64,000 nucleotides of DNA from Pseudomonas kribbensis (lineage in GTDB: Bacteria > Pseudomonadota > Gammaproteobacteria > Pseudomonadales > Pseudomonadaceae): the NCBI RefSeq assembly GCF_003352185.1, contig NZ_CP029608.1:1426001-1490000 (forward strand), written 5' to 3'. Position 1 is the stretch's first letter. Each line of letters opens with the position of its first letter. The notes beneath the pieces were generated by a model. That model had not been told where the DNA came from, ran no database searches, and was given only the letters and a program-made list of their open reading frames with translations. The position numbers and the translations under genes were made by a program. This document shows, one piece after another, positions 15,556-24,033 of this stretch.

Positions 15556-16142
15556 GAAGCGCCGAACAATACCGCAATCAATTGCGCAGCCTGCTGCCCG
15601 GCGGACCCGCCTGGGAGCCGGAGCGAGTACCGGAACTCGATCAGGTGCTGGAAGGCATCGCCCAGGAACTGGCACGCCTCGATGCCCGCGCAGTTGATTT
15701 GCTCAACGAGATGGACCCTGCCGGTGTCAGCGAGCTGGTGCCGGACTGGGAAGCCGTCATGAACTTGCCGGACCCCTGCCTCGGCGCCACCCCACTTTAT
15801 GACGATCGGCGATTGGCCGTGCGCCGGCGCCTGCTGGCGGTAGGCAGTCAGACGGCAGCCTATTTCGTCGAGGTCGCACGCACCCAGGGGTATCCACAGG
15901 CATCGGTCTCCGAACTCCGGGTTCCGCGCATGGGGCGCTCGCGATTTGGCCAGGCGCATTTCGGCACCTGGAGAGCGCAATTCATGTGGATCCTCAATAC
16001 CGGCGGACGCCTGTCCAGCGGGCGCCGCTTTGGTGCCAGTTACTGGGGGGAGCGTTTCGGAATGAATCCAGGCTCGGCCCTGGAATGCCTCATTCACCGC
16101 AGCACACCGGCTCATACCCAGGTGTACATCAACTATGACTAA
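15543..16142 (+). CDS. Baseplate wedge protein, Mu gp48 (YmfQ/DUF2313)
   Basis: 199 residues. The start MAVLRSAEQYRNQLRSLLPG is that of the YmfQ family, with the LLPxGPAW motif seen as LLPGGPAW, then MNLPDPCL and the C-terminal LECLIHRSTPAHTQVYINYD. Family members are tail proteins equivalent to Mu gp48 and P2 gpI that connect wedges to fibres. An in-frame GTG six bases earlier is possible but lies before no better ribosome site. The gene overlaps gp47 by thirteen bases and lies ten bases before the fibre gene. Confidence 0.87.
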   Translation: MAVLRSAEQYRNQLRSLLPGGPAWEPERVPELDQVLEGIAQELARLDARAVDLLNEMDPAGVSELVPDWEAVMNLPDPCLGATPLYDDRRLAVRRRLLAVGSQTAAYFVEVARTQGYPQASVSELRVPRMGRSRFGQAHFGTWRAQFMWILNTGGRLSSGRRFGASYWGERFGMNPGSALECLIHRSTPAHTQVYINYD

Positions 16143-16152
16143 GGAATGAATA

Positions 16153-17313
16153 ATGGATTATCCAAAGAGTGTGCCCAGCGTCGGGCTGGTCAATGGCAAG
16201 TTTGTCGATGAAAACCCGGTGGCCGGTACGCCAGGATCGTTGATCCCGGCGGTGTGGGGGAACTCCGTCACCGAAGAGTTGCTGGGGGTCATCAAGGCCG
16301 GTGCACTGGTTCCTGACGAGACCAACGTCGGCCAGTTGCTCGTGGCCATCCGCAAGATCAATCAGGCGGGCCTCATCGATTTCGCCCTCGACACCGGCAC
16401 GGCCAATGCCTACGCCGCCACTTACTCGCCAGTTCCGACCACACTGGTCGACGGTATGGTGCTGCGTTTCAAGGCACTCAATACCAACACTGGCGCCAGT
16501 ACTTTTTCCGTGGCCGGCTCAATCGCCAAACCCATCGTCGGCCTCGACCATACTCCCCTGCGTTCCGGTGATATCGTCGCAACGGGCGATGCCTGGGTGC
16601 AATGGAACAGTTCTGTGGGAAGCGGAGCCTGGGTACTGATTGCGAGTACCGGTGTGGCGCGGCAACTGGGGGCCGATGTCGGCGACGTGAAAACGGTCGC
16701 TACCGTTGATGCTCCAAGTGGCTGGCTCAAATGCAGCGGACAACCTGTATCGCGGACTCAGTACGCCAATCTGTTCGCCGCTATCGGTACCCGGTTTGGC
16801 GCCGGGGATGGCACCAATACCTTCAACGTGCCGGATCTGCGGGGTGAATTTGTCCGGGGTCTGGACGATGGTCGCGGCGTCGATCCAGGTCGAGTACTGG
16901 GCAGCAAGCAGGCAGGGCAGAACGCCTCGCACATTCACGATGTGTCGGCTGCGGCTGCCGGCAACCACGCCCACGCGGCGCGCACGGATGCTGCCGGCTT
17001 GCACTCGCACGGTGGGGCTGTGGTCGGTGGTGGCGCGTTCAACATTGATCTGGTCATGGGCGGGCAGGGTGTCGTCGTCGGCGGCAGCACGGCAGGCTCC
17101 GTCATGGGTTCCAGCTCGGGACCTTCGGTCAACCGCAACTTCACGACCAACGCTCCGGCGCACTCCCACGGCATCGTTGCGGACGGCAACCACGCGCACA
17201 ACGTGGGTGTGGATGCTGCGGGTCAACACACGCACACAATGTCTGTCGCTGCATCGGGTGGCAATGAGGCGCGTCCGATGAACACGGCCCTGTTGTTTGT
17301 CATCAAGTATTGA
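16153..17313 (+). CDS. Tail fibre with collar-type receptor-binding tip
   Basis: 386 residues. The N-terminus MDYPKSVPSVGLVNGKF is that of Pseudomonas tailocin fibres and should bind the baseplate. A phage tail collar domain lies at about residues 175-240 (DAPSGWLKCSGQPVSRTQYA, FNVPDLRGEFVRGLD). The C-terminal third has six His-x-His motifs (HIH, HAH, HSH, HSH, HAH, HTH) and ends GNEARPMNTALLFVIKY. In T4 gp12 and related tips such motifs bind iron along the trimer axis. The protein decides which strains are killed. No fibre-assembly chaperone gene follows, consistent with a collar-tipped short fibre. Confidence 0.9.
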   Translation: MDYPKSVPSVGLVNGKFVDENPVAGTPGSLIPAVWGNSVTEELLGVIKAGALVPDETNVGQLLVAIRKINQAGLIDFALDTGTANAYAATYSPVPTTLVDGMVLRFKALNTNTGASTFSVAGSIAKPIVGLDHTPLRSGDIVATGDAWVQWNSSVGSGAWVLIASTGVARQLGADVGDVKTVATVDAPSGWLKCSGQPVSRTQYANLFAAIGTRFGAGDGTNTFNVPDLRGEFVRGLDDGRGVDPGRVLGSKQAGQNASHIHDVSAAAAGNHAHAARTDAAGLHSHGGAVVGGGAFNIDLVMGGQGVVVGGSTAGSVMGSSSGPSVNRNFTTNAPAHSHGIVADGNHAHNVGVDAAGQHTHTMSVAASGGNEARPMNTALLFVIKY

Positions 17314-17450
17314 GGGTCAATTTCCGGGGAGCCACTGGCGCCCCGGTAAATAGCCCCGGACAGCACCCCTGAAAACTCTGGCAAAGAAGGCTGGCAGGCA
17401 TCAGCCGCCAGCCGTGATTCAATCGGAGCATTCAAGGAGGAATACGCATT

Positions 17451-18017
17451 ATGCAAATAACTGAAAACAACCTTTTGTCCATCATGCCCAACGCTCGCTC
17501 CCAGGCGGGCGTTTTTGTTTCACCGCTCAACGATGCCATGGCGCGTCATCGCATCGATACGCCCAAGCGCGTCGCTGCGTTCCTCGCACAGGTCGGCCAT
17601 GAGTCCGGGCAACTGCGCTACGTGCGCGAACTGGGCGACAACCAGTATCTGAGCAAATACGACACCGGCACGCTGGCCCTGCGTCTGGGCAACACGCCGG
17701 AAGCCGATGGTGACGGACAGAAGTATCGCGGTCGCGGGCTGATCCAGATCACCGGCCGCACCAACTATCGCCAGTGCAGTCTCGGGCTGTTTGGCGATGA
17801 GCGTCTGCTGTCGTTGCCTGAATTGCTCGAGCAACCACAGTGGGCGGCGGAGTCCGCCGCGTGGTTCTGGGAGCAGAACGGTTTGAACGATCTGGCGGAC
17901 CGCGATCAGTTCAACACCATCACCCGTCGAATCAACGGCGGGTTGAACGGCTTGCAGGATCGCCTGGACATCTGGGCGCGGGCGAGGGCGGTGTTATGTC
18001 CATCTCCTGGCGTGTAA
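17451..18017 (+). CDS. GH19 endolysin (chitinase-like lysozyme)
   Basis: 188 residues with AAGGAGG before the ATG. The GH19 fold is shown by FLAQVGHESGQLRYVRELGD (Glu51 the likely general acid), the YRGRGLIQITGRTNY motif, and FNTITRRINGG. It cuts peptidoglycan to release the assembled tail particles from the cell. There is no signal peptide or membrane anchor, so a holin is needed; none is visible in the window. The gene overlaps the spanin gene. The 137 bases before it hold no gene. Confidence 0.9.
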   Translation: MQITENNLLSIMPNARSQAGVFVSPLNDAMARHRIDTPKRVAAFLAQVGHESGQLRYVRELGDNQYLSKYDTGTLALRLGNTPEADGDGQKYRGRGLIQITGRTNYRQCSLGLFGDERLLSLPELLEQPQWAAESAAWFWEQNGLNDLADRDQFNTITRRINGGLNGLQDRLDIWARARAVLCPSPGV

Positions 18018-18514
18018 CCGGTGTTGTATTGCTGGTCCTGGGGGCTGGCGCGTTGACCTGGCAATTTCAGGACTGGCGCTACGGCCGCCAACTGGCCGAG
18101 CAGGCCCGACAGCATGCCGAAACCCTCAACCAACTGACTCAGGCTGCTGCCTCGGCGCAGCAGGCCGAGCAGGACAAGCGCCTGGCCCTGGAGCAACGGC
18201 TCGCGGCCAGTGAGCAAACCCACTATCGAGCACTGAGTGATGCCCAACGTGATCAGGATCGCCTGCGCGATCGTCTTGCCACTGCTGATCTGCGCCTGTC
18301 AGTCCTCATCGACGCAGGCGACGCTGCCCAAGGCTGCGGTGTGCCAGCCGCCTCCGGCGCCGGCGGCGTGGATCATGCAACCGTACGCGCCCGACTTGAC
18401 CCGGCGCATGCTCAACGAATTGTCGCCATCACCGGCGAAGGCGATCGCGGACTGATTGCCCTGCAAGCGTGTCAGGCCTATATCAGAGCGCTGGCGCCTG
18501 CACATTTTGAATGA
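17996..18514 (+). CDS. Inner-membrane spanin (Rz-like)
   Basis: 172 residues. A single N-terminal membrane helix ([18 protein letters not shown]) is followed by a long Gln/Ala/Glu-rich coiled region (LAEQARQHAETLNQLTQAA) and the pattern DQDRLRDRLATADLRLSVLI typical of Rz proteins. It would span the periplasm and bind the outer-membrane lipoprotein spanin to fuse the membranes in the last lysis step. It starts inside the endolysin gene and contains the second spanin gene in another frame. Confidence 0.85.
   Translation: MSISWRVTGVVLLVLGAGALTWQFQDWRYGRQLAEQARQHAETLNQLTQAAASAQQAEQDKRLALEQRLAASEQTHYRALSDAQRDQDRLRDRLATADLRLSVLIDAGDAAQGCGVPAASGAGGVDHATVRARLDPAHAQRIVAITGEGDRGLIALQACQAYIRALAPAHFE
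18240..18455 (+). CDS. Outer-membrane spanin lipoprotein (Rz1-like), nested in Rz
   Basis: 71 residues, entirely inside the Rz-like gene in a different frame, as lambda Rz1 is inside Rz. MPNVIRIACAIVLPLLICAC is a lipoprotein signal with lipobox ICAC; the mature part starts CQSSSTQ and has the short Pro-rich stretch QPPPAPAA usual in o-spanins. The ATG is preferred to the GTG just before it. Nested overlap, lipobox and Pro-rich mature part together make this a confident call. Confidence 0.85.
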   Translation: MPNVIRIACAIVLPLLICACQSSSTQATLPKAAVCQPPPAPAAWIMQPYAPDLTRRMLNELSPSPAKAIAD

Positions 18515-18582
18515 GTCTGTGTATTGAAAGCGCAACCGGCTCGTGTACGGTGGTAGGCATTCCACCCGATCCGGAGAGTGCC

Positions 18583-19083
18583 GTGAAAGACCTCACCCAA
18601 CTGGCGGCCGAACTTGGCCGACGCCTGCAGTTGCTCAATGCCCACGTCACCACGGCCGAGTCCTGCACCGGCGGCGGCATCGCTGAAGCGATTACCCGGA
18701 TTCCGGGGAGCTCCGCCTGGTTCGAGGCCGGTTATGTGACCTACTCCAACCGCCAGAAAACCCAGCAACTGAACGTGCCTGCCGAACTGTTCGGGACGGT
18801 GGGTGCGGTCAGTCGCGAGGTGGTCGAGGCGATGGTGCGCGGCGCGCAGAAACACAGCCGTGCACGATTTGCCGTGGCGGTCAGCGGTATCGCCGGGCCG
18901 GACGGCGGCTCGCCGAACAAGCCGGTGGGCACGGTGTGGCTGGCCTGGGGTGTCGGCGACGCGGTTTCCAGCGAGGTGCAGCACTTCCCCGGCAACCGCG
19001 ACGAAGTCCGCCGACAAACGGTGAAGGCCGCGCTAGAGGGGCTGCTGCGACTGGCGGCACGAGAAATCGAAAATCAGGGGTAG
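18583..19083 (+). CDS. pncC: Nicotinamide-nucleotide amidase (CinA C-terminal family)
   Basis: 166 residues. Removes the amide from nicotinamide mononucleotide, recycling pyridine nucleotides. The CinA C-terminal motifs are clear: [20 protein letters not shown], the [13 protein letters not shown] helix and [20 protein letters not shown]. The GTG start is chosen because GGAGAG precedes it and an upstream in-frame ATG would add residues unlike the family. The N-terminal CinA domain is absent, as in other pseudomonads. It marks the chromosomal border of the tailocin locus and lies before recA. Confidence 0.93.
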   Translation: MKDLTQLAAELGRRLQLLNAHVTTAESCTGGGIAEAITRIPGSSAWFEAGYVTYSNRQKTQQLNVPAELFGTVGAVSREVVEAMVRGAQKHSRARFAVAVSGIAGPDGGSPNKPVGTVWLAWGVGDAVSSEVQHFPGNRDEVRRQTVKAALEGLLRLAAREIENQG

Positions 19084-19110
19084 GCGATCCGCGAACGCTG
19101 TGGAATAATA

Positions 19111-19126
19111 CTGGCTACTTATACAG
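19111..19126. promoter_or_regulatory. LexA box (SOS operator) of recA
   Basis: CTG-N10-CAG (CTGGCTACTTATACAG), 41 bases before the recA start. It matches the gammaproteobacterial SOS box and should give LexA control of recA-recX. Confidence 0.9.
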
Positions 19127-19166
19127 GTGTTGGCCGTCAGGCCTTATTGATTACGTGAGGACTTTA

Positions 19167-20225
19167 ATGGACGACAACAAGAAGAAAGCCTTGGCTGCGG
19201 CCCTGGGTCAGATCGAACGTCAATTCGGCAAGGGTGCCGTAATGCGTATGGGCGATCAGGACCGTCAGGCGATCCCGGCCATTTCCACCGGCTCTCTGGG
19301 TCTGGACATCGCGCTCGGCATCGGCGGCCTGCCAAAAGGTCGTATTGTTGAAATCTACGGTCCTGAATCTTCCGGTAAAACCACACTGACGCTGTCCGTG
19401 ATCGCCCAGGCCCAGAAGGCCGGCGCGACCTGCGCATTCGTCGACGCCGAACACGCCCTCGACCCTGAGTACGCCGGCAAACTGGGCGTCAACGTCGACG
19501 ACCTGCTGGTTTCCCAGCCGGACACCGGCGAACAGGCCCTGGAAATCACCGACATGCTGGTGCGCTCTAACGCCGTTGACGTGATCATCGTCGACTCCGT
19601 GGCGGCACTGGTGCCGAAGGCTGAAATCGAAGGCGAAATGGGTGACATGCACGTGGGCCTGCAAGCCCGTCTGATGTCCCAGGCGCTGCGTAAAATCACC
19701 GGTAACATCAAGAACGCCAACTGCCTGGTAATTTTCATCAACCAGATCCGCATGAAGATCGGCGTGATGTTCGGCAGCCCGGAAACCACCACCGGTGGTA
19801 ACGCGCTGAAGTTCTACGCTTCGGTCCGTCTCGACATCCGCCGTACCGGCGCGGTGAAGGAAGGCGACGAAGTGGTCGGCAGCGAAACCCGCGTCAAGGT
19901 TGTGAAGAACAAGGTGGCTTCGCCGTTCCGTCAGGCCGAGTTCCAGATTCTCTACGGCAAGGGTATCTACCTGAACGGCGAGATGATCGACCTGGGCGTG
20001 CTGCACGGTTTCGTCGAGAAGTCCGGCGCCTGGTATGCCTACGAAGGCACCAAGATCGGTCAGGGCAAGGCCAACTCGGCCAAGTTCCTGGCAGACAACC
20101 CGGAAGTCGCGGCGAAGCTCGAGAAGCAACTGCGTGACAAGCTGCTGTCGCCAGCCGTGATCGCTGACTCCAAGGCTTCTGCGGTCACCGAGACCGAAGA
20201 CGACCTGGCTGACGCTGACATCTGA
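19167..20225 (+). CDS. recA: RecA recombinase
   Basis: 352 residues, the expected length. RecA forms filaments on single-stranded DNA for homologous repair and triggers LexA self-cleavage, so it also controls tailocin induction in related bacteria. Walker [10 protein letters not shown] is at residues 65-73, with the usual [20 protein letters not shown] (Walker B region) and the L2 loop [18 protein letters not shown]. The acidic C-terminus ends [12 protein letters not shown] LexA box lies in the promoter and recX follows after eight bases. Confidence 0.99.
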   Translation: MDDNKKKALAAALGQIERQFGKGAVMRMGDQDRQAIPAISTGSLGLDIALGIGGLPKGRIVEIYGPESSGKTTLTLSVIAQAQKAGATCAFVDAEHALDPEYAGKLGVNVDDLLVSQPDTGEQALEITDMLVRSNAVDVIIVDSVAALVPKAEIEGEMGDMHVGLQARLMSQALRKITGNIKNANCLVIFINQIRMKIGVMFGSPETTTGGNALKFYASVRLDIRRTGAVKEGDEVVGSETRVKVVKNKVASPFRQAEFQILYGKGIYLNGEMIDLGVLHGFVEKSGAWYAYEGTKIGQGKANSAKFLADNPEVAAKLEKQLRDKLLSPAVIADSKASAVTETEDDLADADI

Positions 20226-20233
20226 TTGCACCG

Positions 20234-20704
20234 ATGACAACCGCCGTACTCGATACCCTCGTCGCGGTGCGGCGAACCGCAATGGACCTGCTCGCACGCC
20301 GCGAGCACGGTCGAGTCGAGCTGACGCGTAAACTGCGTCAGCGCGGCGCTCCACCCGAAATGATCGAAACAGCTCTCGACCGGTTGACGGAAGAAGGGCT
20401 GCTTTCCGAAGCCCGTTATCTGGAAAGCTTTGTTTCTTACCGCGCCCGTTCAGGTTATGGCCCGTTACGGATTCGTGAAGAGCTGAGCCAGCGCGGCCTG
20501 CAGCGTGCCGACATCGAACTTGCCTTGCGTGAGAGCGGTATCAACTGGCAGGAGCAACTCACAGACACGTGGCAACGGAAATTCTCCGGCCAGCTTCCCG
20601 GCGACGCCAAGGAACGAGCCAGACAAGGCCGGTTTCTGGCGTATCGGGGGTTCTCGATGGAGATGATCAACCGCTTGTTCAGCGGCAGAGGGATGGACGA
20701 TTAA
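20234..20704 (+). CDS. recX: Recombination regulator RecX
   Basis: 156 residues. Binds RecA filaments and limits their growth. Three-helix repeats typical of RecX are visible: [38 protein letters not shown] and [14 protein letters not shown]. Placed eight bases after recA, so it is co-transcribed under the same LexA box. A strong terminator follows. Confidence 0.95.
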   Translation: MTTAVLDTLVAVRRTAMDLLARREHGRVELTRKLRQRGAPPEMIETALDRLTEEGLLSEARYLESFVSYRARSGYGPLRIREELSQRGLQRADIELALRESGINWQEQLTDTWQRKFSGQLPGDAKERARQGRFLAYRGFSMEMINRLFSGRGMDD

Positions 20705-20735
20705 ATCGGTTCCAGCTTCAATCAAAAAATAAAAA

Positions 20736-20772
20736 AGCGGCCCGCTATTTCGATAGCGGGCCGCTTTTTTTT
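20736..20772. terminator. Bidirectional terminator between recX and the LOG-family gene
   Basis: AGCGGCCCGCTAT, loop TTCG, ATAGCGGGCCGCT, with T-runs on the plus side and A-runs (T on the other strand) before it. It serves convergent genes on both sides. Confidence 0.93.
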
Positions 20773-20777
20773 TGCCT

Positions 20778-21896
20778 TCAGATTACCTTCGACGGTTCGC
20801 GGGAGGATTGCACCGTTTGTGGTCTGGACTGTGCCCAATTTTCCGGCAGGTTGATGAAGTCCACCAGTTCCCGCAGGCGCCCATGGTCCCGGGCGTTGAA
20901 GGCGAAGGACAGTCGCGCCAGATGGCTGAATTGCGCCTCGTCGTGCTCCTCGCCGCTATAGGCTTGTTGATGGAACCGGTCGCTCAGGCACAGATCGGCG
21001 AAGGCTTCCTGCATGTGGTCCAGGGCCCGGTCGCTGAGCCTGTGGTTCATGCGAATCACGAACTGCCGTTTGAGCCAGCGGCTGGAGTGGAAGTTGCCGT
21101 AGAACTGATTGATCTGTTCCACCGCCTCTTCAACGCTGTAGACCAGGCGCATCAGTTTCAGGTCAGTTGGCAGGATGTAACGGTTGTCCTCCAGTTGCTG
21201 ACGAATGAAGTCCAGTGCTCCTTGCCAGAACGTGCCGCCCGGCGCGTCCAGCAGCACCACCGGCACCAGCGGGCTTTTGCCGGTCTGGATCAGGGTCAGC
21301 ACTTCCAGCGCTTCGTCCAGCGTGCCGAAGCCGCCGGGGCAGAGCACCAGTGCGTCGGCCTCCTTGACGAAGAACAGTTTGCGCGTAAAGAAAAAGTGGA
21401 ACGGCAGCAGGTTCCCGGTGCCGTCCACGGTAGGGTTGGCGTGCTGTTCGAAGGGCAGGGTGATGTTGAATCCCAGGCTGTTGTCGCGGCCGGCTCCTTC
21501 ATGGGCGGCGGCCATGATTCCACCACCGGCACCAGTGATGACCATCATGTCTGAGCGGGCCAGGGCAGCGCCCAGTTCACGGGCCATGGCGTACAGCGGA
21601 TGCTCGACGGGCGTGCGCGCCGAGCCGAATACCGTGACCTTGCGCCGGCCCTTGAACTGTTCGAGCGTGCGAAACGCCTGTTCCAGCTCCCGCAGGGCTT
21701 GCAGGGTGATCTTGGCGTTCCAGCGGTTGTGATCTTCCTGGGCCATGCGCAGCACGGTCAGGATCATGTCGCGGTAGATGGGAATGTTCGGGCTGTTGGG
21801 GGAAACCAGGTTGAGTTGTTCTTCGACCTTGCCGGTAAGGTCGTGGCCGCTTTCCTGAAAATGACGGCTGAGCAGGTCATTCGGTTGGTAAGGCAT
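20778..21896 (-). CDS. LOG-family nucleotide 5'-monophosphate nucleosidase (TIGR00730 type)
   Basis: 372 residues. The Rossmann fold LOG motif appears as MVITGAGGGIMAAAHEGAG and CPGGFGTLDEALEVLTLIQTG (the PGGxGTxxE active-site motif). Members split nucleoside 5'-monophosphates into base and ribose phosphate. It is longer than minimal LOG proteins and has extra N- and C-terminal helices, closer to PpnN-like proteins, but shorter than E. coli PpnN (454 residues). AGGAG precedes the ATG. It converges on recX. Confidence 0.85.
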   Translation of the reverse strand: MPYQPNDLLSRHFQESGHDLTGKVEEQLNLVSPNSPNIPIYRDMILTVLRMAQEDHNRWNAKITLQALRELEQAFRTLEQFKGRRKVTVFGSARTPVEHPLYAMARELGAALARSDMMVITGAGGGIMAAAHEGAGRDNSLGFNITLPFEQHANPTVDGTGNLLPFHFFFTRKLFFVKEADALVLCPGGFGTLDEALEVLTLIQTGKSPLVPVVLLDAPGGTFWQGALDFIRQQLEDNRYILPTDLKLMRLVYSVEEAVEQINQFYGNFHSSRWLKRQFVIRMNHRLSDRALDHMQEAFADLCLSDRFHQQAYSGEEHDEAQFSHLARLSFAFNARDHGRLRELVDFINLPENWAQSRPQTVQSSREPSKVI

Positions 21897-22250
21897 GCAA
21901 CTTCTCCTTCTGCACAGAGCCTTCGGCCCTGACGTGCGGCGTCAGTGCCGCGCTGCAAGAAAAACAAACGTCCGGCAGCTCCTTTCCTGCCGTTGATAAA
22001 ATGATCGGGAATACTTTGAATCTAGACCCTCAAAGCATTTCTCGCTCATTGAGCATTGCGCTACAAAGTCTTGTCTGGCAACTGCTTATTGTCGTTTTGC
22101 GAAGTGCTTTCACCGCTCGTCCGATGGCGCACCGTGGGCAAAATGCTCTGATTTACTAAGTTAAAGGCGCCGTACGACAACTTTGCGTCAGCGAGCGTAC
22201 GCAAGGTGCACGCGATTCAAGGATTTGCGGGTGGCAAGGAGGCGGGACAC
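21897..22250. other. Intergenic region, 354 bases, divergent promoters
   Basis: AT-richer than its surroundings. It separates the minus-strand LOG gene from the plus-strand small gene, so it should hold both promoters. A CTTTGA...TCAAAG inverted repeat (22014-22035) is visible but I cannot assign it. No coding pattern seen. Confidence 0.6.
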
Positions 22251-22445
22251 ATGACCAGAGTCACTCTGGAGATCGATACGCAGCTGTATCGAATGTTGAA
22301 GGCATCGGCCGAGACCAATCATGTCAGTCTCGAAGAGGAGTGCTGCCGACGTCTTTCGGGAGGGGAGCGCCGTTCGCGGTATCTGCAGGCCTTGCTGGCC
22401 GAACTGCGCGCCGAGGATGAACAGCGGCGCGCCAATTCTCGTTGA
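22251..22445 (+). CDS. Small ribbon-helix-helix-like protein
   Basis: 64 residues with AAGGAGG seven bases before the ATG. MTRVTLEIDTQLYRMLKASA followed by NHVSLEEECCRRL fits a ribbon-helix-helix DNA-binding fold (a beta-strand and two helices) like FitA/Arc-type antitoxins and repressors; the rest is a charged helix (LLAELRAEDEQRRANSR). No toxin gene adjoins it, as the next gene is convergent. Function unknown; fold call is from pattern only. Confidence 0.65.
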   Translation: MTRVTLEIDTQLYRMLKASAETNHVSLEEECCRRLSGGERRSRYLQALLAELRAEDEQRRANSR

Positions 22446-22871
22446 TTACTTCTTCTTCGCCGGGCCTGCTTTAGGGCAGTCCGATTCTTGATAGCTGGCC
22501 GAACCGATCGCCCGGTTGGTCTTCACTTCGCTGAAGTCATAACGCATGACGGCACCCTTGGCCATCAGCTTGCGGTACGACGGGTTGTTGCAGACCGAAG
22601 CCCCCAGCTGGAAGTACACGGCCTTGGGATCGGCGCGCATCTTCTCGGCATGGCTTGCCTGGACGCTCAGGTGGTTGATCAGCGTGGTGCCTTCAACGGT
22701 GTAACCCTGATCGAGGATGTCTTCGTTGATCGCCCGTGGTGTACCGACGCTGCTTTGGGCGGCGACGTTTTGCAGCTCTTTGTTCAGGTTCTGCTCTTTC
22801 AGGGACGCAGCCTGTGCGCTGAAGGACAACGCCAGCGCAATGGCCGCGGTAGGAACGATAAGGCGCAGCAT
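22446..22871 (-). CDS. Exported PA3611-like (quorum-sensing-regulated virulence factor family) protein
   Basis: 141 residues. A signal peptide (MLRLIVPTAAIALALSFSAQA) ends before ASLKEQ, so the protein is periplasmic or secreted. The rest resembles P. aeruginosa PA3611: QNVAAQSSVGTPRAINEDIL, GTTLINHLSVQ and QLGASVCNNPSYRKLMAKGA. Its cell function is not known. AGGAG precedes the start. Two Cys residues (in SVCNN and ESDCP) could pair. It is divergent from the DTW gene; its location near recA matches the P. aeruginosa map. Confidence 0.8.
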   Translation of the reverse strand: MLRLIVPTAAIALALSFSAQAASLKEQNLNKELQNVAAQSSVGTPRAINEDILDQGYTVEGTTLINHLSVQASHAEKMRADPKAVYFQLGASVCNNPSYRKLMAKGAVMRYDFSEVKTNRAIGSASYQESDCPKAGPAKKK

Positions 22872-23060
22872 GAAACTCTCCTGATTCAGTGACTGGTGGT
22901 TCGACCAGCCCCGGGGCTGTGCGTTCAGTGGCGGCGAATTATAGGGGAGCCGGTCGGGAGGGTACAGGCTTGTGCCCGCTGCTCTGATAAACTGCCGGCC
23001 TTTATTGCCTTGCCGAGAGTTGTTCGTGTCGAGTTTTCCTGTCAGTCGGCGTCGCCCGCA

Positions 23061-23804
23061 ATGAACCATGCCCCCAACGCCGTGGCCCGCCTGCGCGATC
23101 AGCGCGAGGACGAGGGCATCAAACCGATTCAGGCCCGTGGTTTTCGCTCCGAACGTTGCCGCGACTGCCGGGTCATCATCAGTCATTGCCTGTGCGCCTG
23201 GCGCCCGACCGTTGAAACCCGCTCCGGTGTCTGCCTGATCATGACCGGCAAGGAGGTGTTCAAGCCGAGCAACACCGGTTGGCTGATCGCCGACATCGTG
23301 CGGGACAATCACGCCTTCATCTGGTCGCGGACCGAACCCGACGAGCAATTGCTGGCGCTGCTGAACAACCCGCAGTGGCAGCCTTATCTGGTGTTTCCCG
23401 GCGAGTACGTCGAGCCTTCGCGGGTCACCAACACCGTGGATCTCGACAGCAGCAAGCGTCCGCTTTTCATTCTGCTGGACGCGACCTGGACCGAGGCGCG
23501 CAAGATCTTCCGCAAAAGCCCGTACTTCGATCGCCTGCCGATCCTGAGTCTGTTGCCCGACAAACTGTCGCGTTATCGCCTGCGCCGTTCGACCCGCAGC
23601 GAGCACCTGTGCACCGCCGAAGTGGCGGCACTGTGCCTGGAACTGGCGGGTGATAGGGATGCCGCCTCGGCGCTGGACGCCTATTTCGATGTGTTCAGCC
23701 AGCATTACCTGGGCGCCAAACAGCAGCTTGAGGTGAATGTGTCGACACCGGCCCATGCCGAGTTGCTGCCTTTTATAGTCAACCCGCAGCCGGTGCCGGC
23801 CTGA
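23061..23804 (+). CDS. DTW-domain tRNA-uridine aminocarboxypropyltransferase
   Basis: 247 residues. Members such as TapT transfer the aminocarboxypropyl group of SAM to uridine in tRNA. The DTW motif is present as DATW (residues 140-143), and four cysteines (CRDCRVIISHCLCAW) form the N-terminal zinc-knuckle. RRSTRSEHLCTAEVAALCLE is the conserved C-terminal part. Divergent from the PA3611-like gene. The start at MNHAPNAVARLRD is chosen because sequence upstream lacks the family pattern. Confidence 0.85.
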   Translation: MNHAPNAVARLRDQREDEGIKPIQARGFRSERCRDCRVIISHCLCAWRPTVETRSGVCLIMTGKEVFKPSNTGWLIADIVRDNHAFIWSRTEPDEQLLALLNNPQWQPYLVFPGEYVEPSRVTNTVDLDSSKRPLFILLDATWTEARKIFRKSPYFDRLPILSLLPDKLSRYRLRRSTRSEHLCTAEVAALCLELAGDRDAASALDAYFDVFSQHYLGAKQQLEVNVSTPAHAELLPFIVNPQPVPA

Positions 23805-24033
23805 TCCTGGCCCATACTGCTAAAGCAGTGGCCGTGTTGCTTGACCACCCCGGCTTCGCTGGGCATGCTTGGCGCCGATTGGGGTGCGGCCAAGGTTTGA
23901 AACGCCGTTTTTGTCCGTGATTGGCGTTGAACGTGCCCCTGTGGATGCCGCTGCACAAGCGCCGGCATCTTGATTTGCCTTGGTGAGCCCCGAATGCATC
24001 GGGTCTGCCATCAAAAACAGGATCATTTGAAAA

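Noticed and set aside
17326..17346. Terminator after the fibre gene
   Set aside because: GGGGAGCC-ACT-GGCGCCCC has a mismatch and no T-run, so I do not call it.
1..18514. Intact prophage
   Set aside because: No integrase, capsid, portal, terminase or attachment repeat is visible, and the locus is the usual tailocin site; the unseen left flank leaves slight doubt.
22446..23756. 436-codon minus-strand frame
   Set aside because: Its last third is the PA3611-like gene; the rest runs antisense through the DTW gene and has no family pattern. The true start is the ATG before the signal peptide.
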